A DNA stretch of 64,000 nt. Origin: Nymphaea colorata (lineage: Eukaryota > Streptophyta > Magnoliopsida > Nymphaeales > Nymphaeaceae). The stretch is from assembly GCF_008831285.2 (NCBI RefSeq), contig NC_045139.1, forward strand, positions 28,246,808-28,310,807, written 5' to 3'. Both the position numbers and the translations under genes were made by a program. Below, piece after piece: positions 25,511 to 36,077 of the stretch (position 1 is its first letter; each line of letters opens with the position of its first letter). Below the pieces are notes generated by a model. That model saw only the letters and a program-made list of their open reading frames with translations. It made no database searches and was not told where the DNA came from.

Positions 25511-28309
25511 TGTAACGCTCGATGTCTTTCAGGATCCGGACCCGAACCCAAGTGCGTGAGGAGCCCGACGCGAGGGCCCTTCTCCCTCGCGTCTCCCTCT
25601 TCTTCCTCGTCGCTTTTCTTTCCTCTGTTCCGACCGTGTGAGACCAGGAGGAGGACGAGGGTGCAGTGGCGACGCTTGGGCCGGCGGAGGAAGGAACGGC
25701 AGCGGCGGCGGCGTTCGGGTAAGCCCTCAACCTCTCCCTAACTTTTCCTTCTTCCTTCTTCTCCTCCTCCCTCTCCCACTGTTTTGCCGTCTCCCCTCTC
25801 TGCCGCACGGCCTCCTCTTGCACAGCCTCTCCCCTTCTTTTTTTTTTTTGTTGTTTCTCTCCCTCTCCTCCACAACTCGAGCTCTCACTCCCACACTCTC
25901 TCGTCCTCTCTGCTGCACCCTCTCCCTTTTTCCCCGCCCGTTTTCTTGCTGTTTTTTTTACTATTTTGGGGCTGTTGGTTTGGATTTCAGTGGGGAACAC
26001 ATCATTTTTCCCTCATACCAGTGAAGTGAAAGCATTGGTGGTGGAGGTAGCGATCAATCGTTAACGTTGAAGCTCAATCGAACCCTTGAAGTGGCTGCCG
26101 GGAGCACTACGACAGTTTGAATTCTAAGATTATGGTGAGAAAGGCCTAATCGAGCTTAGATTGTTGTAAATTTTCCTTTGGAGCACGAATAATTATTGTT
26201 TGAGCACGCTAGAATTAGAATTTGATGTTTAGGGATGCATGTTAGCGACTTTGCTTTTCGGGAAAAGTTTAGGATTATGTTGGAGAAGCGATGATTCATG
26301 TATATATTGATCTTTTAAGCTTGAGGTGTTGATTTTCGAAGCAATAGGGAAGCATGGTAGAGATTGTGATGTTGTGGGAAAGATTTAGAACCGTCTTAGT
26401 GAGCACGTGACACATGCTTTTGTGAACGGGTGTATTTTGGAGTTCGAGGGGAAAGCATACATAAGTTGGATATGACTATGGGGTTGACGCCTCGACTAAA
26501 GAAAGCAAATGAGAATTGGGTCGTGATGGATTGATCGAAACAGTGAATTTTGACGTTTGGTGGCAACGTCAAGAGGTTAGGAGGAGGCCTATTGGAGGGC
26601 TTGTAGGTCAACACTACCCGTCGACACTTTCTTGAGGCAATGACATATGCCTCAATGATTTTGTTTTACGTTTGTTTGGATCGTAAAAGAATCTCGTAGA
26701 AATCTTATCTTGCGATAATGTCTGTAGGTACACCGGGCACGTCCCGTAGACCTTGAGCGACCAGTTTCGAAGCTCGAGGCATTTTGAAGAGTTTTGTAGG
26801 CGCACGACAGGTATGGCAGCATTCCAGGCAAATCCCTGCCTGAGCAAATGTGTGAATGTGTGTTCCTAGGATCGTGTTGAAAAGCTATTAGAAGCATGTT
26901 TTGAAAATGTTACGCATTTGCATGTGCATGCTAGAATTGGTAACTGTTTAGGACAGATGAGGTGGGGTATCGAGTCGAGTGTCTCCTCGACCCCAATTGT
27001 GCATTAGAAAGCATCCTAGACTACTCTATGTGGTTTGGCTAAGTTTTTCAAAGAGGTGATTGATGTGATAATTGATGTGAAGGTTGTGTTTTATTGCATA
27101 CACATTGTCGCGGGCAATGATGCAAATGAATGAATTGGAGGGTAATTGTACCTGTATTGTATGACGGCTAGCTATGACTGTTAAATGTCATATGTAGACC
27201 TCGTGTGGAGACAATTGGAGGTGTGGGTGCACTCGTGAAGTGAACCAACCTCATGAGCTAACCAGTCATTTTGTGATTGTGCATTTGTAATGATAATAAT
27301 GTAAGAATAAGAGATGAGAGGCCAGTGGGTTGTGGCAATGTGTTTGGGAGACGTCCCGCTTTCGCCACTAGTCTCGTCTGTTCGAAGCGCAGGCGGTGCA
27401 AGGCCCCAAGGTATTGTTGTGTATTGTGCTTAGAGCGTTGGGCTCCCGCCTTCCCAACCTGGGTGTCCTAAGGAAGACTGAGTATCTCTCCGTAGAATTC
27501 ACACACCCATGGATGAGTACTCTACCGCTGCAGCGGATGAATGGATCCATACCGTTATGGGCCACCACGAGGGTTGTCTCTCGGCTATGGGCCGCCCATG
27601 GTGTGCACGTGTCTGTGTTTGCACCCATAGGAACTGTCAATTCACTAAAGCTAATAAAAATGAAAGTATGTGATTGAAATGTGTGTGAACGAATGTATGT
27701 GATTGATGGGCATGTGAATGATATGAATAAAATGAAATGTTTAAGCATGCCTTGCATGTGATTGAGATTGTGTTACTGTGGCCCTTGAGTAGCCTTTACA
27801 TGTCGTGGTCTATGTTAGGGTTTTCTTGGCAAATGATGTGGCTATGTCCTGACACGACATGATGATAGATTGTTTTTATGATTGTTCTCATATTTGAGCC
27901 CTACCTAAGAGGGTTTGGAATTTTCCTGGCTTGTTGCCATACTGCGAAGGCTAAGCCTTCTGTTGTTTCATTTTTTTCAGGTTTTGGTGGACCAGGGGCA
28001 GCAGGTTGAGCAGATGGTTTTACTCACGTCCTACTGGGGAGGTTTTTGGTCTTTTGTAGCGCCGGCGCGTCTTATTTTGATTGTATTGATGTCTTGTATT
28101 TGTTAGACATCAATTATATGTTTTGGGGCATTTTTGTCATGCGCTTAGATGTGATTTTGTATGAATCAAAATTGTTATATGAATGAAAGTTCGTCCCATT
28201 GTTTTGAATGGCACAGCTCCCTCTTTTGAATTGTTGTGTCGTCACACTTCAATGCTTTATGTTAGAAAAAAAAAATGTGTTTGAGGGTCAAAAAGGTTGG
28301 GGTGTGACA
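25511..28309 (+). mobile_element. 2.8 kb TG..CA element, probable solo LTR
   Basis: Begins TGTAACGCTCG and ends GGGGTGTGACA, flanked by the 5-bp duplication GATAT (25506-25510 and 28310-28314). Long LTRs starting TGTAACxC and ending GGTGTxACA are typical of Tekay/Del chromoviruses (Ty3/gypsy), so a solo LTR from such an element is the best reading. It is GC-rich at the 5' side (25540-25720) and has no protein-coding domain. A short nonautonomous retroelement is the alternative. Confidence 0.75.
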
Positions 28310-28582
28310 GATATTCAGCTCCCGTTGCAACCAGTGGCGGATTTCCGACATCCAGTGGTATCTTCTGGTGTTTATTCTGGAAAAATGACATCTACGCAAC
28401 TCGTATAGTTGCGGATCATTTCCTCCATGTCCAACAATCATTTTCTGTGGCAGTCTATTTTCCGTCAAACCATCACATCTCTGATGGTTCCTTTTTTGCC
28501 TTGGGAGACTGGCATTGAGTTGCCTTCTCCTTCTATCTACCCTGTTTCAATGCATTCTTTTCATGATTAATATGAATGGTAT
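28310..28582. pseudogene. Possible BAHD acyltransferase scrap
   Basis: After the solo LTR the plus frame at about 28410-28500 reads QSFSVAVYFPSNHHISDGSF. The HHISD run fits the HXXXD catalytic box of BAHD acyltransferases and the preceding residues fit the strand before it. The match is short and the flanks do not extend it convincingly, so this is a weak call. Confidence 0.2.
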
Positions 28583-30879
28583 TGTTGATAGATCGTATGT
28601 TTCGGGTCTGGATCCATACCCGACCCGTCTTGTAGCCCGTGTTGGGCACTAGTTAAGTCATGTAAACCTAATCCTTATGTGTTAATGATAATCTAAGGAG
28701 AGAGAGAATCTGGCGGCTAGTGGGCACCGACTCATCCTCATTCGTGGTTTTTTCTCCCTCGTGTTGAGGGTTTTCCACGTTACATCGTGATCGTTGTTCC
28801 TCTTCCTCTCCTTGTTCGTATTTCTACATGGTATTAGAGCTGTGAAGTTCTGGCATTAACGTGTTGGAGGAGGCGCCCCGCACTGTTTATCGTCCGACGG
28901 AGTCACTGCTCATCCCCGCCGTCCGACGCCAAGACGTCTGCCGTCTGCCGCTGTCCGCCCTCCCGTCGCCCGTCCGTCTGCCGCCGTCCGCCCTCCCATC
29001 GCCCGTCCGACTGCCGCCGTCCGCCCTTCCGCTGCTCGTCCTCCTGCGCTCGGCGAGCGCCTCCAAGCACCGCCCTCTGCTCTTGCGCCGCCAAGGGCTT
29101 CTGCGTTGTTCTGCTCCCGCTGCCGCCAAGCGCCTCACACTCTGCCCTTCTGCTGACGCCGCTGTCTTCTACGCTGCAGTTGCTCTCTGCCCTTGTTGCT
29201 CTCGTCGTTGTGTGGGTCTGTCATTATGGCAGTCTCTTCTTCCTTGTCGATGGTCAGTCAAACTGAAATCAGGACTGTGAGACCCGAGAACATTCCTGTG
29301 CAGGTTATTACTCTTCGCCTCACAAAGGAGAACTATTTCTCGTGGTCGCCGACTATGACTATGGGGATTGCTGGCCGTGGTCGGATGGCCTATATCGACG
29401 GGAGCAACCCTGAACCAGAAAGAACAAGTGATGTGTGGCACACTTGGTTCCTTGAGGACAATCAAGTAAAAACGTGGATTGTCAACTCTGTCTCCGCTGA
29501 GATTCAACCTCTTATCGTTCGGAAGAAGACTGCACGGGACATGTGGGTGGTCCTTGAGCAAATGTATGGCCAGAAGAAGACGGCCATTCGCACTTATCAA
29601 GTAATGAAGACTGTTTATAACCTCCACCAAGGGAACTCTTCTGTTGCAGAATACTATGGGGCTTTGAAAGCCAAGTGGGAAGAACTTGACTATCACTCTG
29701 ATATTTCGTGGCACTGTCCCCAAGATCAGGCACTTTACATTGCCCAGAAATGGAAAAACAGAGTGTTCCTCTTTTTAGCTGGCTTAAATGATGAGTTTGA
29801 AGGTGTTCGGAGCCAGATTCTGAATTCTGGAGAGGTGTCCAGTATTGAAGATGTATACTCGGTTGTTGAAGCAGAAGAACAAAGAAGGCTGGTTGGTCAC
29901 CAATGAAAGCAAGAGGGATCTTGGTCTCTCTCATGAGAGATCAGCCCTTGTGAGCCGTGGACCTGGAGGCTTGGCTAGACCCCCTCGCCGATGCACACAC
30001 TGCAAGAAGACGGGTCACACCGTCAATTACTGTTGGGATCTCTATCCAGACAAGAAAGGAAATAGAGGGAGGTCTTCTAGTGGGAAAACACCTGGGCCTA
30101 AGGTGCCCAAATCCAGTGGGGAAAAACTTTCTATTTCGGCTGATCAGCTTCGTGAACTAAGGGCTTATTTGGGCAGGATCGATGTCAACAAGATTGAGAC
30201 CTTAGAGGAAACTACAGCTAATCATGCTCTTGCAGTTCTTGGCAATAAAGGTAACTCTTCTGTGGGGGAATGGATTGTCGATAGTGGTGCTACTCATCAC
30301 ATGACAGGTAATCCAAAATTGTTCATGAGTATAAGTTGTCCTCGGGAAGGGAACGTGTTTCTCTTGCAGATGGTTCCTCTACCTGTGTGGCAGGCGAAGG
30401 CACTCTGTCCTTGTTGGACAAATTTCATGTGCAGGGCGCATTACATGTCCCCCAGTTTCCTTTAAATCTCTTGTCAGTCAGTAGACTTACTAAAGAATTG
30501 AATTGTGAACTTATTTTCTCTGCCGATCGCTGTGTTTTGCAGGACTTGGTGACAGGGAAGAGGATTGGGATTGGTTTAGCTTCTGATGGATTATATCGTC
30601 TTCCCATACGTGTGGCTACTGCTCTGTTAACAGCGATCCGCAAGACAGATAAGAGAAGAGAAGATTGTCTTCAGTCCTTTATGTACTGGCATGAACGTTT
30701 TGGGCATTTACCTTTTGGGATTTTGAAACATTTGTTTCCAGACTTGTGTTCCTCCTTTGATTTGTCTTTCATTTCTTGTGATGTTTGTCAGTTTGCCAAA
30801 CATGTGAGGGCTTCGTACCTTCTTTCTACTAGTTGTGTTAATAAAGCTTTTTCCCTAATTCACTTTGATGTATGGGGAC
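28583..30879 (+). mobile_element. Copia D, 3'-truncated
   Basis: Same family as B, C and E. The LTR is 28583-28828 (246 bp, TGTTGATAG...TTTCTACA) and the PBS is TGGTATTAGAGC at 28829. The leader contains about three copies of a 33-bp CCGTCCGCC-rich repeat (about 28938-29035). The element is cut at 30879, within the integrase block FDVWG, by the LTR of copia F on the opposite strand. Confidence 0.88.
29226..30879 (+). pseudogene. Copia D gag-pol, truncated
   Basis: The gag starts at MAVSSSLSMV and is open to about 29905, with WFLEDNQVKTWIV and MWVVLEQMYGQKK. One frame shift near 29890 separates it from the zinc knuckle CTHCKKTGHTVNYC (29998). Protease DSGATHHMTG is at 30280. A second shift lies near 30325, after which GAG_pre-integrase (YWHERFGHLPF) and the CDVCQFAKHVRASY zinc region follow. 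It is the best preserved member of its family here, with only two shifts before truncation. Confidence 0.88.
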
Positions 30880-31507
30880 TGTAGAAACATGCAACGCACG
30901 AAGGAAGAAGAAAGGAACACACGGTATACGTGAAAAAACCTCAGAAAGAGGAAAAAACCACGGGAAGCTCTAACCTAGGTGCACACTGCAACCCTAGGAG
31001 AGAGAAAAATTTATTCACTTAATTCAACAATTACACTTAAGTGAAGACTATATAGGAGGGAGAGAAAGAGTGCCGCCTAGGGTACCGAGCCAGCCTCGGT
31101 ACCCGTGCCCCATGGGACCGGGTCCAGAGTTGGACCCGGTTCCCCATTACAATCTATTTCAACACTCTCCCTCAAGCTTGGTATACATGTCAAACATGCC
31201 AAGCTTGCTAACATTTTTCTCAAATTGAGATGTACATAAAGACTTAGTTAAGACATCAGCAACTTGATCTTCAGACTTCATATAAGGCAGGATCAACTCC
31301 TTAGAATCTATGCGTTCCCGTATGAAGTGGCGATCGATCTCCACATGTTTGGTTCTGTCGTGCAGGACTGGATTGTTTGCCAAGTTAATAGCCGACTTGT
31401 TGTCACAATACATCCTCATCTTCTCTTCCATTTTCACCCCAATATCTGCTAACAGAATTTTGAGCCATAACATTTCTGTAACCCCCATAGCAACCGCCCT
31501 GTATTCA
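30880..31507 (-). mobile_element. Copia F: 3' LTR and RNase H end
   Basis: Minus-strand copia inserted in copia D. The 3' LTR is 30880-31164 (285 bp, TGTTGAAATAG...TTTCTACA), preceded on its strand by the purine tract GAGGGAGAG. Its pol end (about 31507-31159) is open and reads YRAVAMGVTEMLWLK, YCDNKSAINLANNP, then SEDQVADVLTKSL. At about 31507 it changes abruptly into caulimovirid DNA, which continues the same open frame by chance. The 5' part of F is not in the window. Confidence 0.87.
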
Positions 31508-31660
31508 GGCGTCAGAATCTGCATCGCCTCTTCGCAGATTGTGACGCCTGCGTTGGTCCTGTCTATAGGACCGGATCTGATCATCAAATTCCGCAATGGT
31601 ATTTGATGCAGATGTTGAAGCTGTCGCCGTGATTGAAGGTCTTTCTCCTCTGGTTGCCAT
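31508..31660 (-). pseudogene. Caulimovirid ORF2, 5' fragment (copy 1)
   Basis: The start of the second viral ORF (MATRGERPSITATAST), whose ATG lies one base after the ORF1 stop (TGAGATG). It is cut after about 50 codons by the junction with copia F. A longer copy is at 36767-37315. Function is unknown; the N-terminus is Ser/Thr/Ala-rich and then basic. Confidence 0.7.
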
Positions 31661-31661
31661 C

Positions 31662-32144
31662 TCAAGAAATCTGCAACTTTCTTTTCTCACTGTCGAGAAT
31701 ATCGAGGGGATCTACAAATACCTTCAATTTGCCTGCAGACTGAGGTACTGCAGTGGTTTTGCCGAGAGTAAGACTGGCAAGTTGATTGGTTATGGCTGTC
31801 AATTGCGAGTCTTCTTTGGATTCGGTCTTGACGACCGCGGCTATTTCTGATCGGAGATCTTTAACGTCTTTAGAGAGCTGGGTGAGCTGGGCCTCAATAC
31901 GATTAAGAGTAGCAGAGAGGTCTGAGTCTATACTCAGATTGGACACTAAATGGGCTAGACTATTGTTTTGCTTAATAACTAGGTTGATGGTTTTGATAAG
32001 GTCTAGGGTTTTATCTCCGGTGGAAACTAGGGTTGCTGGTGATAGGTATACAACAGAGGGTGGATCTATGCTCTGGGTGGCTTGCAAAGCAGCTTTCACT
32101 TTCTGGTTTGCGAATAGAGCAACCGGAATTCTTTCGCTGGTCAT
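31662..32144 (-). CDS. Caulimovirid ORF1 (copy 1), 160 aa
   Basis: An open 160-codon frame starting MTSERIPVAL, about 235 nt downstream of the tRNA-Met primer site on the same strand. The middle (about residues 60-120) has a heptad-like pattern, LNRIEAQLTQLSKDVKDL, predicting a coiled coil, as in the small virion-associated or ORF1 proteins of badnavirus-like Caulimoviridae. A second copy at 37317-37799 gives the same protein. The exact role is not known. Annotated as viral because of its position between primer site and later viral ORFs. Confidence 0.65.
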   Translation of the reverse strand: MTSERIPVALFANQKVKAALQATQSIDPPSVVYLSPATLVSTGDKTLDLIKTINLVIKQNNSLAHLVSNLSIDSDLSATLNRIEAQLTQLSKDVKDLRSEIAAVVKTESKEDSQLTAITNQLASLTLGKTTAVPQSAGKLKVFVDPLDILDSEKRKLQIS

Positions 32145-32377
32145 AGGTTAATTCCTTTCGTGCTTGGAGCTCGGATACAAAGAGGGCTCATATTACAATA
32201 TGTGGATTTACTGCCCCTCCTGGGTCTTACACCACGGCTTGTAATCCTTTTGCTGTCTTTGAATACAATCTCACAAGAACTAAGAAATGAACACTACAAA
32301 CAGGAAATGCATCCAGAATTTCTACAGCTAGTCAAAAAAGGAAAACGGCAAAGAGAGTTCTCAGAGAACAAAAACCA

Positions 32378-32390
32378 GGCTCTGATACCA
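32378..32390 (-). other. Caulimovirid primer-binding site (copy 1)
   Basis: TGGTATCAGAGCC on the minus strand, complementary to initiator tRNA-Met, the minus-strand DNA primer in Caulimoviridae. It is preceded by CCCCCTTTTTA of the leader and followed by ORF1 at 32144. Confidence 0.85.
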
Positions 32391-32624
32391 TAAAAAGGGG
32401 GTTTTGCTTTGAGATGCGGAAGCGAGAGAAGCAGAAAGAAGGCCAGGAACGGGAAGAAATTGGTGCGGTGACCAAATACTCTTCACTTTAATAACTCTGT
32501 TACAGGAAACTTACAGGAAGTAGAAAACTTACAGGAAAACAGAAGACTAGACACGAAGATGAAAGGCTGAAGAAGACCTAGAACACTTTGAAGGCAGAGG
32601 GCAGCTCGCTCTGATACCATAAAA
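32391..32624 (-). other. Caulimovirid leader (copy 1) joined to a second PBS
   Basis: About 220 bp matching the leaders at 36540-36765 and 38047-38275. At its 5' edge the leader start GAGCGAGCTGCC is joined directly behind another PBS (TGGTATCAGAGC, 32619-32608, minus strand), preceded by the same C5T5 tract. This PBS-to-leader-start joint is not present in the other copies. Confidence 0.8.
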
Positions 32625-32637
32625 AGGGGGTTGTGCT

Positions 32638-32700
32638 TTAAGATGCGAAGCGTCAAACAAAGGCTCACAAGCCTCTGTCGGTCATTTCGAACAACATTCG
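32638..32700 (+). repeat. Displaced 63-bp piece of viral ORF4
   Basis: Nearly identical to 36150-36212 (one difference) and in plus orientation, abutting the minus-strand leader. It marks another rearrangement joint. Confidence 0.85.
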
Positions 32701-33660
32701 GTGCCCTCGCTCGAGTTACAAGCTTCCGCTACGAAGCTCGGCAAGCGAGGGAGGGAAGCAACGGCTCGTTATCCTTCCACCGCCGAGAGCGGGAGGTGCT
32801 CGCTGCTCTGTGAAGCCAGCCTAACGCGGTTTACTCCACCCTAGAGCACAGCCCGCCCAGCCCTTCGGCCGGGCGCGCAGCGCCAAACTCCAGGCTTGGA
32901 TCAAGGCGAGCCGATCGATGCTCCATTCCCTCACCGAGCCATGTCCAGCATGCGGTCGGCAAGATGACCGCCAAATCTTCGCCACCATGGAACTCGACCT
33001 TTCACGTGGAGCCCAAATTACATTTATAGTACCGGACACAATTATGACCATTGGCGACTTCTATCGTCATTTTCAGATCTCTATCCGGACTAGAGGGTAT
33101 ACCACATGGCGAAATGGTGAGGCCAACCTCATCATCACCAGAGGACTGATTGGACGCTTGTCCAACACTCCTAACATGGCTTTCGCCTACCAGATCTCTC
33201 ATGCAACAGATTATCTGGCAAGCCGTGGAGTAACTGCCCTGCCAGGCCAAAGAAGAACCACAGAAGGCCTGCATGGGATGGACTGGGAGTTGTCAAACTC
33301 CTCAGTCATTATACCTACCGTCCCCCGCTCAATGTCCTCGCGGCAACTCAATGACGGTAGGCTTTCCCTCCGTTTCGGTGATTACGAAGCCCAACCAAGT
33401 CAAATCACTGAAGTTGAAGAAGAACGACAAGAAGCAGTAATGGTTCTTGTACACGAGGAGGATGACGAGCTTGATGAAGAGCTCGAATTTTTGATGTCTT
33501 GGAGCCAACCCTATGACGAACCGGCTCCAAAATATGATGAGTCAGCAGACGACGAAGGGGAGGATTTCGTTAATCCCTTTGCAGCTCGACAGGAGCAAGT
33601 CTGTGTTCTAAAGAAGGAAGAACCAGAGATGGATTATCCATCTTTAATTTTTTTTTTTTT
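32701..33660 (+). pseudogene. Caulimovirid movement-protein-like segment
   Basis: From about 32820 the plus strand encodes a block resembling the C-terminal half of the 30K-type movement region of badnavirus-like polyproteins: ITRGLIGRLSNTPNMAFAYQ, then LPGQRRTTEGLHGMDW, followed by a long acidic linker rich in Glu and Asp (residues after ITEVEEERQEA). A CPAC pair lies near its start. The open frame runs from 32918 to 33703. At 33649-33660 a T run joins it, out of frame, to the protease/RT region. It occurs once in the window. The N-terminal half and the capsid zinc knuckle are missing. Confidence 0.6.
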
Positions 33661-33716
33661 GAACCCCACCCGTTTCTTTTTCCAAAACAAGGCAAGAAGA
33701 TGAAGATGAAGATGAT

Positions 33717-36077
33717 ATGAAATTCTTCACCCAAATCGAAGAAGAATTCCTTGGAGCAGCAACTATGGAGGAACCCCAAAACTACGAAGACAATGAAACA
33801 GAAGAAATTATTGGGGCTACAGTCTTCAACCGACTGTATAACATGAATGTCGAATTCGACATTCCCGATATCAATCCCTTTTCAGTAGCTGCCATTCTTG
33901 ATACCGGAGCAACAACGTGCTGCATTAAAGAGCAGGCGATTCCAGAGGCAGCCCTTCAACAGAGCCTTACAACAGCAAATTTTACAGGAGTAAATTCCGT
34001 CCAAAAGGCAACCAGAAGGTTCAAGGAAGGAAAGATGCGCATTGGGGCAAACATATTTTATATTCCTTACACATATGCTATGCCAATGCAGTTGGGAGAA
34101 ATACAGCTAATCCTCGGCTGTAACTTTATCAGATCTCTCAAAGGAGGAATGAGGATAGAAGGTGATGAAATCACCTTCTACAAGAATGTCACAAGGGTCC
34201 AAACACAGCAGACAGTAAAAATTGCACCCTTGTATACAGAAGAAGTTGAGGACGAAAACATGTATTTAGAAGTTAAAGAGAGCGTCCTCTATCATGAACA
34301 GCCTACTCCAGTCAACTTTCAAGAGAAGTTTAAAAGGACCATGGAGAGACTGCAAACAGCGGGTTTCATAGGAGAAAACTCACTACAACACTGGGGCAAG
34401 AATCAGGTAACTTGCAAAATCATCCTGAAAAATCCTGATTTCATTATTGAAGACAGGCCCCTGAAGCAAATTACGCCCGCTCAAAAGAAGGCGTATGCAA
34501 AGCATATTGATGCCTTGCTAAAAATCGGGATCATCCGTCCAAGCAAAAGTAAGCACAGAACTATTGCCATAATAGTTCATTCAGGGACGACACAGGACCC
34601 GAAGACCGGTATTATCACAAAAGGGAAGGAGCGCATGGTCTTCAATTATAAGCGCCTCAACGATAATACCGAGAAAGACCAATATTCTCTGCCTGGAATA
34701 AACAGCATTATCAAAAAGGTCTCAGGCAGCCGGATCTACTCTAAGTTTGATCTCAAGAGTGGTTTCCATCAAGTTAAGATGGATCCGGATTCAATCCCGC
34801 TGACAGCATTTTGGGTCCCTCAGGGACTATATGAGTGGCTGGCGATGCCCTTTGGGCTTAAGAACGCGACAGCAGTCTTTCAGCGAAAGATGGACGAAGT
34901 CTTCAAAGGAACTGAAGACTTCATCGCGGTATATATTGATGATATCCTGGTATTCTCACAAAATGAAGATGCCCACATTAAACATCTTCGAATCATGCTT
35001 GACAGGATACAAGAACATGGGCTTGTTCTTAGCCCCACCAAGATGACGGTTGGAAAAACTCAAATTGAGTTTCTTGGCGCAATTATTGGCCAAGGAGAAA
35101 TCAAGCTCCAACCAAACATCATCAAGAGAGTCCTCGAAAAAGGAGGACAGGAATTAGAGACAAAAACTGGCATGAGATCATGGCTCGGTATACTAAACTA
35201 TGCCAGAAATTTCATCCCGAATTTGGGAAAACTCTTATCTCCCCTCTATGCAAAGACAAGTCCAACTGGGGAACGGAGGATGAATAGGCAGGATTGGCTC
35301 CTGGTAAATCAGATTAAGGAGCTCGTACAAAACCTGCCCCCACTGTCTATTCCACCCAAGGACGCTGCGATGGTCCTTGAGACAGATGGTTGTATGGATG
35401 GTTGGGGAGGGGTCATAAAATGGAAGCCAAAGAAAAATGACCCCCGAATGCTAGAGAAACCTTGCGCCTATGCCAGTGGAAAATTTTCACCACCAAAAGA
35501 CGCAGAAATCCATGCAGTCATGAACTCTCTAGCCAACCTCAAGCTTTATTACCTAGAGTCTGATGGCCTCTTGGTAAGAACAGATTGCCAAGCCATCATC
35601 TCGTTCTTCAACAAGTCTAATGTGAATAAACCCTCAAGGGTCAGATGGGTAGTCTTTGTAGACTTCATAACAGGTCTAGGCATACCAGTAACTTTTGAAC
35701 ACATAGACGGGAAGGACAACACCCTAGCCGACACACTTTCAAGGATGGTCGGCTACGCCTCTGCAACCACACAACCGCTCTCATCCCAGGGAGCCCTGAT
35801 TTTTAACAAGTTTATCTCATTTTTGCAGGAATGGCGGCAAGCGGATCAAATGGGACACCACTCAATGAAAGTGGTCCACTCTTTATGCAGCCAAGTGGAC
35901 TCTTGGCTCATCGATACTGCACCCTCATCCGCGACAGGTTCACACCTGTTAACGGCATCATCAGCCGTTGGGATCAACAGATCGAGGACGAACTCTTCGA
36001 TCTCGAATTTGAGCTTCACCGACGCACCATCAGAGATTTTGAATACATCATTCAAATCGAGGAAGCCAAAATCATAA
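33717..36077 (+). CDS. Caulimovirid protease, reverse transcriptase, RNase H
   Basis: An uninterrupted 786-codon frame, probably the C-terminal part of a polyprotein. The aspartic protease motif DTGA is at residues 62-65. RT follows with the catalytic YIDD box at residues 406-409, preceded by SKFDLKSGFHQ. RNase H begins near residue 550 with its first Asp in LETDG (about 557), then the RTDC and DTLSRM blocks. About 85 residues follow RNase H. This order and the FDLKSG/YIDDILVFS wording are those of Caulimoviridae. No movement or capsid domain is fused in frame. The opposite-strand copy has frame shifts, so this is the better preserved one. No envelope or integrase is present, as expected for a pararetrovirus. 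Confidence 0.9.
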   Translation: MKFFTQIEEEFLGAATMEEPQNYEDNETEEIIGATVFNRLYNMNVEFDIPDINPFSVAAILDTGATTCCIKEQAIPEAALQQSLTTANFTGVNSVQKATRRFKEGKMRIGANIFYIPYTYAMPMQLGEIQLILGCNFIRSLKGGMRIEGDEITFYKNVTRVQTQQTVKIAPLYTEEVEDENMYLEVKESVLYHEQPTPVNFQEKFKRTMERLQTAGFIGENSLQHWGKNQVTCKIILKNPDFIIEDRPLKQITPAQKKAYAKHIDALLKIGIIRPSKSKHRTIAIIVHSGTTQDPKTGIITKGKERMVFNYKRLNDNTEKDQYSLPGINSIIKKVSGSRIYSKFDLKSGFHQVKMDPDSIPLTAFWVPQGLYEWLAMPFGLKNATAVFQRKMDEVFKGTEDFIAVYIDDILVFSQNEDAHIKHLRIMLDRIQEHGLVLSPTKMTVGKTQIEFLGAIIGQGEIKLQPNIIKRVLEKGGQELETKTGMRSWLGILNYARNFIPNLGKLLSPLYAKTSPTGERRMNRQDWLLVNQIKELVQNLPPLSIPPKDAAMVLETDGCMDGWGGVIKWKPKKNDPRMLEKPCAYASGKFSPPKDAEIHAVMNSLANLKLYYLESDGLLVRTDCQAIISFFNKSNVNKPSRVRWVVFVDFITGLGIPVTFEHIDGKDNTLADTLSRMVGYASATTQPLSSQGALIFNKFISFLQEWRQADQMGHHSMKVVHSLCSQVDSWLIDTAPSSATGSHLLTASSAVGINRSRTNSSISNLSFTDAPSEILNTSFKSRKPKS

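Noticed and set aside
25640-25730. Possible 5' UTR and first exon of a host gene
   Set aside because: It lies within the TG..CA element bounded by GATAT duplications, so it belongs to the LTR.
25556-26029. Long Pro/Ser/Leu-rich and Arg/Gly-rich frames on both strands
   Set aside because: They reflect C/T-rich composition inside the solo LTR; no domain or start context.
27277-27757. Overlapping open frames on both strands at 27.3-27.75 kb
   Set aside because: Inside the solo LTR; no recognised domain and no splice support.
28861-29280. 139-codon frame in the copia D leader
   Set aside because: Made by the 33-bp tandem repeats; the true gag starts at 29226 in another frame.
31786-32151. 121-codon plus-strand frame, also at 37441-37806
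   Set aside because: Antisense of viral ORF1 in both copies; conserved only because the DNA is duplicated.
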